From Lanius collurio (Eukaryota; Chordata; Aves; Passeriformes; Laniidae): a DNA stretch of 64,000 nucleotides. Below, piece after piece: positions 58,006 to 64,000 of this stretch (positions are counted from its first letter, which is position 1; each line of letters starts with the position of its first letter). The notes below the pieces were generated by a model. That model saw only the letters and a list, made by a program, of their open reading frames with translations, searched no databases and had not been told where the DNA came from. Made by a program: the position numbers and the translations under genes. The stretch is from positions 324,799-388,798 of the forward strand of contig JACBWW010000083.1 in assembly GCA_020086605.1 (NCBI GenBank), given 5' to 3'.

Positions 58006-61000
58006 CCATGGTATCTCCACTGTCCCTCTCCAAACGGGATGTAAAATGGATACATGGTGCTGGGATCCATTAATCTCTGTTTCTCTTCTTTTTGCATGTT
58101 CTGTCAGACCCTTGATAGTTGAATTTTTCTGTCAATTTTCATCATTTTTGTTTTACATCAAAGAATGGAAGAACGAAGTTTTCTGTTCTGTGTGAGAGGA
58201 CAAGGTCATGGGCAAACGAGTAAAACCAGGCCACTGAAATCTCAGTGCTCTGAGGTTTGATGTAGCCAAAACGACAGGGACAATCTTCCAGTTGGGCAGG
58301 ACACTCCCTACCACCCACCACTAATCATGTAATTCAGGAATATAACTCAAGATGCTTTGGACCAGATTGTGATTTGAAATACACCTATTTAAATCTGGCA
58401 TCAGTCTTCCCTTCTGCTTCTGTATTAATTAATGTCTTGTGGGCTGTGTTCCTGCAGCTCGATGGTAGGCTGCTTTGGATCCGATTCACTGGATCAGGCA
58501 ATTTACTTCTCTTTGAAGTTTTCATTGTGATTTATATTTGGATGTGCCTTTATATAACTGAGAATTAGAAGTGGGTATTTATGCCCTTTTGTTGTTACGA
58601 TGTCTCTGTGATTAAGTGCCTGTCTGCAGTAGCAGGGTGTCACCCAGGAAGGGCTTTCCAGGCCTGCACTTCCCTGCTGAGGGCAGCAGGATGCTGCAGC
58701 ATGGCTGGGATGCAGAGATCTCTGTGGTGGCACAGAGGGGGAGCAGAGTTTTGGGGATGGTTGCAGCAGAGATCCCTGCCAGGCACTGCAGGGCAGCGAG
58801 GGCAGTGCTGCCAGTCCTGCTGCTGCTGACCCAGTCCTGCCCTGCTGGCTGCTCTTTGCCTCAAACCCAGCTCCTCTTGGCACTGCCCAGCTCCGTGCCA
58901 GCACTGGGGCACTGTCCTGGGGCAGAGTCAATGAGGACAGCTTTGGGAACCTTTTAGTGCAGAAGGCACTGTGCAGAAAACCAAACACGTATCTCCCAGC
59001 TACAGGCTGGGCTTGGGCATTATATTCTGTATAACCACCAGCAGCTATTTCTCTGCTGGCTGGGGCTCAATCTTCATGGGAGGAAATGGAAGGAGAAAGA
59101 TTAAGTAATGCTGCAGGCACAGCTGCATCTATTTTTTCCTCCAGTGGCATCACTTTGCCACTTGTTAAATGAATAGCTTCTGCTCATTGCTTCCCCTGCT
59201 GCACAGTACAAATACAGGATGGACTTGGATTCTCCTCTCCACCCCAGAGCAAAACAAACACTCTTAACTTCTTAGCAGCCAACAAATTAGGCAGGGTAGT
59301 TAAGTAAGGCCACAAATTAGCCTGTTTTACCAACTAGCTGCATCTTGGGTTGATAGAACATTCCCCATTTTACATCTGTAAAGGAAAGGCAGGCTCCCCT
59401 CCCTCAGCTCAGTGTGTCCATCTCTAAGCACTCCACTCATACTGCTTAAATATCACCCTGGACCCCAGACTGGGTCTCCAGTATGCTGAGGAGAACTTTG
59501 GACACAACCAGGACCAGATACCAGTCAGGCATGACTCTAAGTGTGCTGCATTTGGCAGTTCTAAAAACAATCTATGTGGTATATATGGTATTCACAGTCA
59601 TTCATTTGTGAGTTCACCTAAACACTCCCAATCCCACTTTGTTCTCCTCATCTGCTGTCTTCCTTCACCATTCTGTCAGCCCAGTATTGGTCCCAAGGAC
59701 ACGTCCCAGCAGCAGCAGGGTGATCTTGAGCACCAGAGCTGAGCTTTTTGTCCCCTCTGTGCTGGTTGGGAGGTGCAAGGTCATCACTTTAACAGAAATC
59801 AGCAGCATTCATCAGGAGAAGCCCACAGAACATTTTGTTAGGTACAAAGAAATCTTAGTGCAGCCTTTCTCATGACAAACCTTTGGCTGGAGCAGTGAAA
59901 ATATTCTGGCAGTAGCTGAAGGAACAGTGCACTTCGGGTAGGATGATTTCTGGCTCCTCAGTCAAGGTGAAACTCTCTCTGAGTTGGTGGCCAGGGTAAG
60001 TCTCACTTTCTCTCACCCTTTCTTTCACCCCAAAGACTCCTGCCCTGATACTCTCAGCCCAATTCATCCTTCAGCCACCAAAAGCCCAGTGAAATGGTGA
60101 TATTTCTGACACCAGTTCTCTTGCCTTTCCTGAGCCAGTGTTTTACCTCCTCGTGTTCTCAGAGCTCCCAAAACATTTGCTCTGTAGACCAGAGCAGCCC
60201 TTTCCTCTCTCCCCATACAGGATATTGTACCTTTTGCCATCAGACCACCGTACAAGCTCCTGTGGTACTTTGTTCTTTGCCAGTCTGTTTTACCCAGGGG
60301 TGAGCCCCTTGACTGTGGGAACTGTTGCTGTTTTACCCTGGAGAAGGGTAAATCAGAATCACAGTTCATGAGTAATGTAGCGTAAGTACCTTCCCTTCTA
60401 TTTACCTAGAGAATGTAGTGCTCTTTAGGTGCTAAATAATGAATATCATAAAAAAGATGCACTGCTTCAGCCAGTGAGGTGTCCCCAGGAAAAGAATTCC
60501 ACCAGAGAGGCTCAGAGGATTGAAAAACACAGCACTTGGAGCGTGGCAATATTTGGGATGATTAACTGGTACTGTAGAAGGTCGTGGCAGCAGCATAAAG
60601 AACATGCTGTGGAAAACACTGATTCTTTTCCATAAATAAAATAGCATTGTGATCTTAAAGGAGCAGGACTTGGAAACAAGCAGAGGATGTAAATAAGTAA
60701 GTAGCAGGGGGAATGTGAGAATATCAATCAGGAAATTAAGCCGACAGCATAAATAAGCAGGCAGGCATAGCCTGGGGGGTGGATAGAAGAACACGAAGTC
60801 AAGCAAAGATGTCAGTGCAAGAGTCGAGAGAGAAAAGAGAATCTGTGCTGTGAAGACAAATGGTGCAGTGGAAAGAGTCTGAAAAAGAACTTCACCTCAA
60901 ATACCAAATTCCTGATAAGCAGGGCTGGCCAGCACACGGATCAATAGAAGTGAAGCAGAGGTCACAGTCGAAGAGACAGCGCAGGATCCTCGCCACTGAT

Positions 61001-62680
61001 AAAACTGCATTAGCCTCAAAAAGTGATTTTGTATTTAAGTCACTGGGTTTATATCTCTGGATATTTTTTTTTAAGTAGCACAGACTATATAGGCTGTGAA
61101 TGTGCCTAGGGAGGAATGCATTATGGATATAAAAAGTGTCAGTTATTCTTTACATTTCTAAAATCCTTCACTCTGAAAACCCATAAATGAATTGTAGGAG
61201 GGCATTTTTGAGGCAGACAGCTGTACATTTTGATTTTGCTCTTAAGCTGTATCATTAACAAATACTTTCCTTTTGCAGCTAGTAGTCCTTGTGGTATGTT
61301 TTGGAATATTAGAAAAAAGGGAGAGAAAGTCAAAATAAGTGTAGTAAACGTGGTTTTGCCATTTGATGGATTTTCTTCCATAAACCATCAAACTTTTCTA
61401 GCTTGCCCTGTTTAATACTGTGAGCCCAATGTAATTCTTTGTCATTAACAAGAGCTGTGGGTAATATCACCAGTGACAATTTCGGAGGTGTCTGAGAAGG
61501 TGTTTGTTCTGTGTTCTTGAGAAAGTGCACGTGTGAGAGGACAGTTCAGCTGTGAGTGTATCTGCAGTCCAAGGAAAAGAAACCCTCTCTGTTTGTAACA
61601 AAGAAAAGGTGGTTTCTTCAAGAGTAATGCAGGAATTTGCTGAGGATACCAAAAGTGAGGGTAAAGCAGGCTTGGCTGACAGAGAACCCCCACGGCCACC
61701 AAGAGAATGTGATTCAGAATTTGTTCAAACCTCGCTACGTCACCGAAGCACAACTTGCTGGGTGTTGGCTCCATCACTGCACCCTTCCTGCAGAAACAAG
61801 TCCCTCTGTCTTTTTCCAGACCAAATTTCAATTTTTTGCCTCTTCAGAGTCCCATTTCGTTTGCAACTCTGCTCAGAAACTCTAAAGAATGGGAGAATTT
61901 TGTTCTTTCTTTAAATTTTTCCCCTTACAAATCAGTATTTTCCTGCATTTGCTTTTGGGAAAACCTTGATTAGGTCTAGTTTGAGCTGAAAAAATTTCCT
62001 GACCTTTCAGGGCTGGGCCCCAGGGTTCTCTTGTTCAGAATATAAAGCCTGCTAATAGGTTGTGAGGGCATTCATTATATCTTTAGTTCTTGGAGGAGTT
62101 GTGAGTGTTGGAGGGGGAATGCCTTTAATCCGTGCTCTGGAGGCTCAGTGCTCCAAGGGCAGCAATCTGCTCCATTTACCATGCTGGGTTTCAGCTTTGG
62201 GCTTCTCCCTGAAGACAACAAAGTGAAATGATCACATTAAGTGACTGTGTTTGAGTTCTCCAAATCAATGCCAATCTACTGATTAAGGATCTTGTCTCCC
62301 ACTCACCCCTTTTTTTTTCTCCTGTGGTCTTTTCCTCATGAACTTCCATGCCATGGTTAAAAATCTTCTGTTCTGCTCTGAATTTGGTTTCCTTCTCCAG
62401 AGAGTGCAGAGCTCAGTACTCCATGGAGGGTGTCTGCTGGCCTGTGCAATCCAGCTTTATGTTTGCAGCTGCCTCGTGCAAGCTGCATCCCCAAAAACAG
62501 ACACAAACCAAGGCAGGAGATAGAATATGACATAAATTACAGAAAACACTCGCTCAGAGATAACATTTGGAAGGAACACGAATAAGCAATCAATCACAAA
62601 GCTCAGGGGTAAGCTCTCTGGGACACAGCCTTTCCTGGCTTCAAAGCTGGGTTCACACAGCAGCAAAGCCCTGGTCCACA
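58006..62680. other. Unique noncoding sequence
   Basis: A GC-rich patch at 58,610-58,950 (open frames to 161 codons on the minus strand, no domains) is followed by ordinary mixed DNA. No gene or repeat family was recognised. Confidence 0.5.
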
Positions 62681-62689
62681 GTGGGATTT

Positions 62690-62990
62690 CTAGGCATTAC
62701 TACAATACAAATAATAATAATTTAAAAATAAGGTGTTTAATTCATTGTAATTCCAAAGAAACTCTGCAGAGAATTCTGTCACAGCAGAAGATAAACAACT
62801 TAAAAGGGAAGGCACTGGATGCTTGATTCTGCCTGCTCGCAGCTGTGATAAAAGCTATTACCAATTTAGAGTGGCTTATCAAAGAGGAGTATCGGGTGTA
62901 TCAATAAGTAATTGGCAAAGGAAAACCAGCACTATTTATTAATTAGCACCTATCACTTCTGCACGGCTGACTTTGTTTGCAGAAGAGACA
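62690..62990. promoter_or_regulatory. Candidate conserved noncoding element
   Basis: A repeat-free AT-rich block with paired GATA-like words (GATAA at 62,847-62,851 and TTATC at 62,876-62,880) and a homeodomain word TAATTGG (62,909-62,915), plus TTAATTAG near 62,938-62,945. The motif density resembles a developmental enhancer. This is inference only. Confidence 0.25.
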
Positions 62991-63226
62991 GCCTCAGGGC
63001 CTGGCCAAGTCCCGTCATTCACCATTTCTGGTTTTACATACCATTTCTTGCTTTACGTGAGTGAAGTTTTTAAGGGGGATTTTTTCATTACCAGTCCCAG
63101 CTTTTTCCTGCTCTGTTTAGCACCAGGTCAGGACTGAACTGTAGGGTGTCCATGAACCTGGTACTGAAGCATTTGGACAAAGGAGCTTGAGCAGAGCTGG
63201 GGACAAACTGGGTGCCAGTGAGACAG

Positions 63227-63410
63227 GGGTGGTGGATTTAAACTGAACGAGGGTGGGTTCAGATCAGACAAAAGGAAGAAGTCTTCTGCTACAAGGATGG
63301 TGAAACACTGGCTTTCCAGAGAGGTGGTGATGCCACATCCCTGGGAACATTCCAGGTCGGGTTGGAGGGGCTCTGGGAAGCTGCTCTGGTGAAAGGATCC
63401 CTGCTCATGG
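63227..63410 (+). mobile_element. CR1 LINE fragment lacking its 3' tail
   Basis: Plus-orientation CR1: GGTGGATTTAAACTGAACGAGG, AAAGGAAGAAGTCTTCTGC, GGATGGTGAAACACTGGC, CCAGAGAGGTGGTGATGCCAC, ATCCCTGGGAACATTCCAGG and GTGAAAGGATCCCTGCTCATGG. The match stops where the terminal '...GACTAGATGACC...TTCCAACCC' block should follow, so the 3' end is lost, unlike the usual 5' truncation. Confidence 0.82.
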
Positions 63411-64000
63411 CTTTAGACCCAAACTATGCTGTGACTCTGCTCTGTCCAGGAGCCAGGACAGAGCAGGTTGCCCTGTTTGCTCGCTGCAGCAGCTGCAGGC
63501 AGCCCATTTATGGGTTGGGCCAGTGCAGGACAAAGCACCAGTGGCTGTTTCAGTCAGTGCTTTGCTTCAAGTCACCAGTTTTGAGAGTACATTAATGAAC
63601 ATCTTTACACTTCTGCTGAACACAATGATGCTTCTGTGGATTTAGTCAAACAGAGGATTTATTTTTTTATCTTTAATGAGCACTTTAATACTCCTTCTCA
63701 TTATAGTCCAGTCACCATAAGATATGAGTTTTTTTAATAAAAACACAGTCAATTCTCCTTGAATGTTGCCAGCAAACAAAGATTGACTGTTTTTAATGTA
63801 CATTTCAATTTACAGTGCTTTTGGAGGCCATGGGAGAAATATACAGTCCTAACAGCTTAGCTCAGAGTCGTTGCTCTGTCAATACAAAATCATTATAATA
63901 AAAAACTCCTGTCGGCTCTGAACTTAAAAAATCTAGAAATAATTTGATACGTATTTTATACAAATCCATAGCTTACCTCAGTTGGAAATGGAACTGTGGT
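63411..64000. other. Unique noncoding sequence to window end
   Basis: Starts mixed, then AT-rich from 63,600. A 77-codon open frame (63,362-63,595) begins inside the CR1 and is not a gene. No feature was recognised in the last 400 bp. Confidence 0.5.

Overview
The window reads as vertebrate nuclear DNA, most likely from a bird and plausibly a passerine. The support is: (1) several truncated LINE copies carrying the CR1 3' end typical of birds (TTGGGTTGGAA / TTCCAACCCAAGCCATTCTGTGA), in both orientations; (2) an ERV-type LTR with the bird-like 'CCAGCGCTGAATAAAG' polyadenylation region; (3) low interspersed-repeat density, AT-rich unique sequence broken by short GC-rich patches, and no bacterial-style gene packing. 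No protein-coding gene, tRNA, rRNA or CRISPR array could be supported. The species call is inference from repeat families only.

Layout. 1-47 is the end of a (GGAAA)n array. About 48-15,500 is mostly unique sequence with one very old sauropsid CR1-like fossil near 9.9 kb. A small CpG-rich patch lies at about 15.53-16.01 kb. Between 16 and 23 kb there is a 120-bp segment present twice, in direct orientation and about 98% identical, 4 kb apart, and an ancient MIR/CORE-SINE-like relic near 21.9 kb. 23.24-23.82 kb is a 17-unit minisatellite built from 36-bp and 31-bp unit types. 25.7-27.5 kb is a nested LTR-element mosaic: an older minus-strand LTR-like element with a near-identical 120/137-bp segment present twice, interrupted by a plus-strand solo LTR (26,849-27,434) with TG...CA ends and a 5-bp GTCAG target-site duplication. 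29.4 kb and 35.9 kb hold CR1 ends. 32.0-34.5 kb is GC-rich and contains two local tandem duplications (51 bp and 123 bp). A (TTCC)n microsatellite and a long CR1 3' end lie at 43.5-44.2 kb. Further CR1 pieces lie at 53.6, 57.9 and 63.3 kb.

Between these elements the sequence is gene-desert or intron-like. Several AT-rich blocks with clustered homeodomain, SOX, TCF, forkhead or POU-like core motifs (about 5.9, 34.7, 39.0, 40.7, 45.4 and 62.8 kb) look like candidate conserved noncoding elements. A window like this could be a large intron or the flank of a developmental gene, but nothing in it names that gene. A few short open segments sit behind good splice acceptors (14.75, 37.43 and 37.69 kb); they are listed only as weak exon candidates. 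The open reading frames seen elsewhere are short and overlapping, and are best explained by chance, GC-rich patches or tandem repeats.
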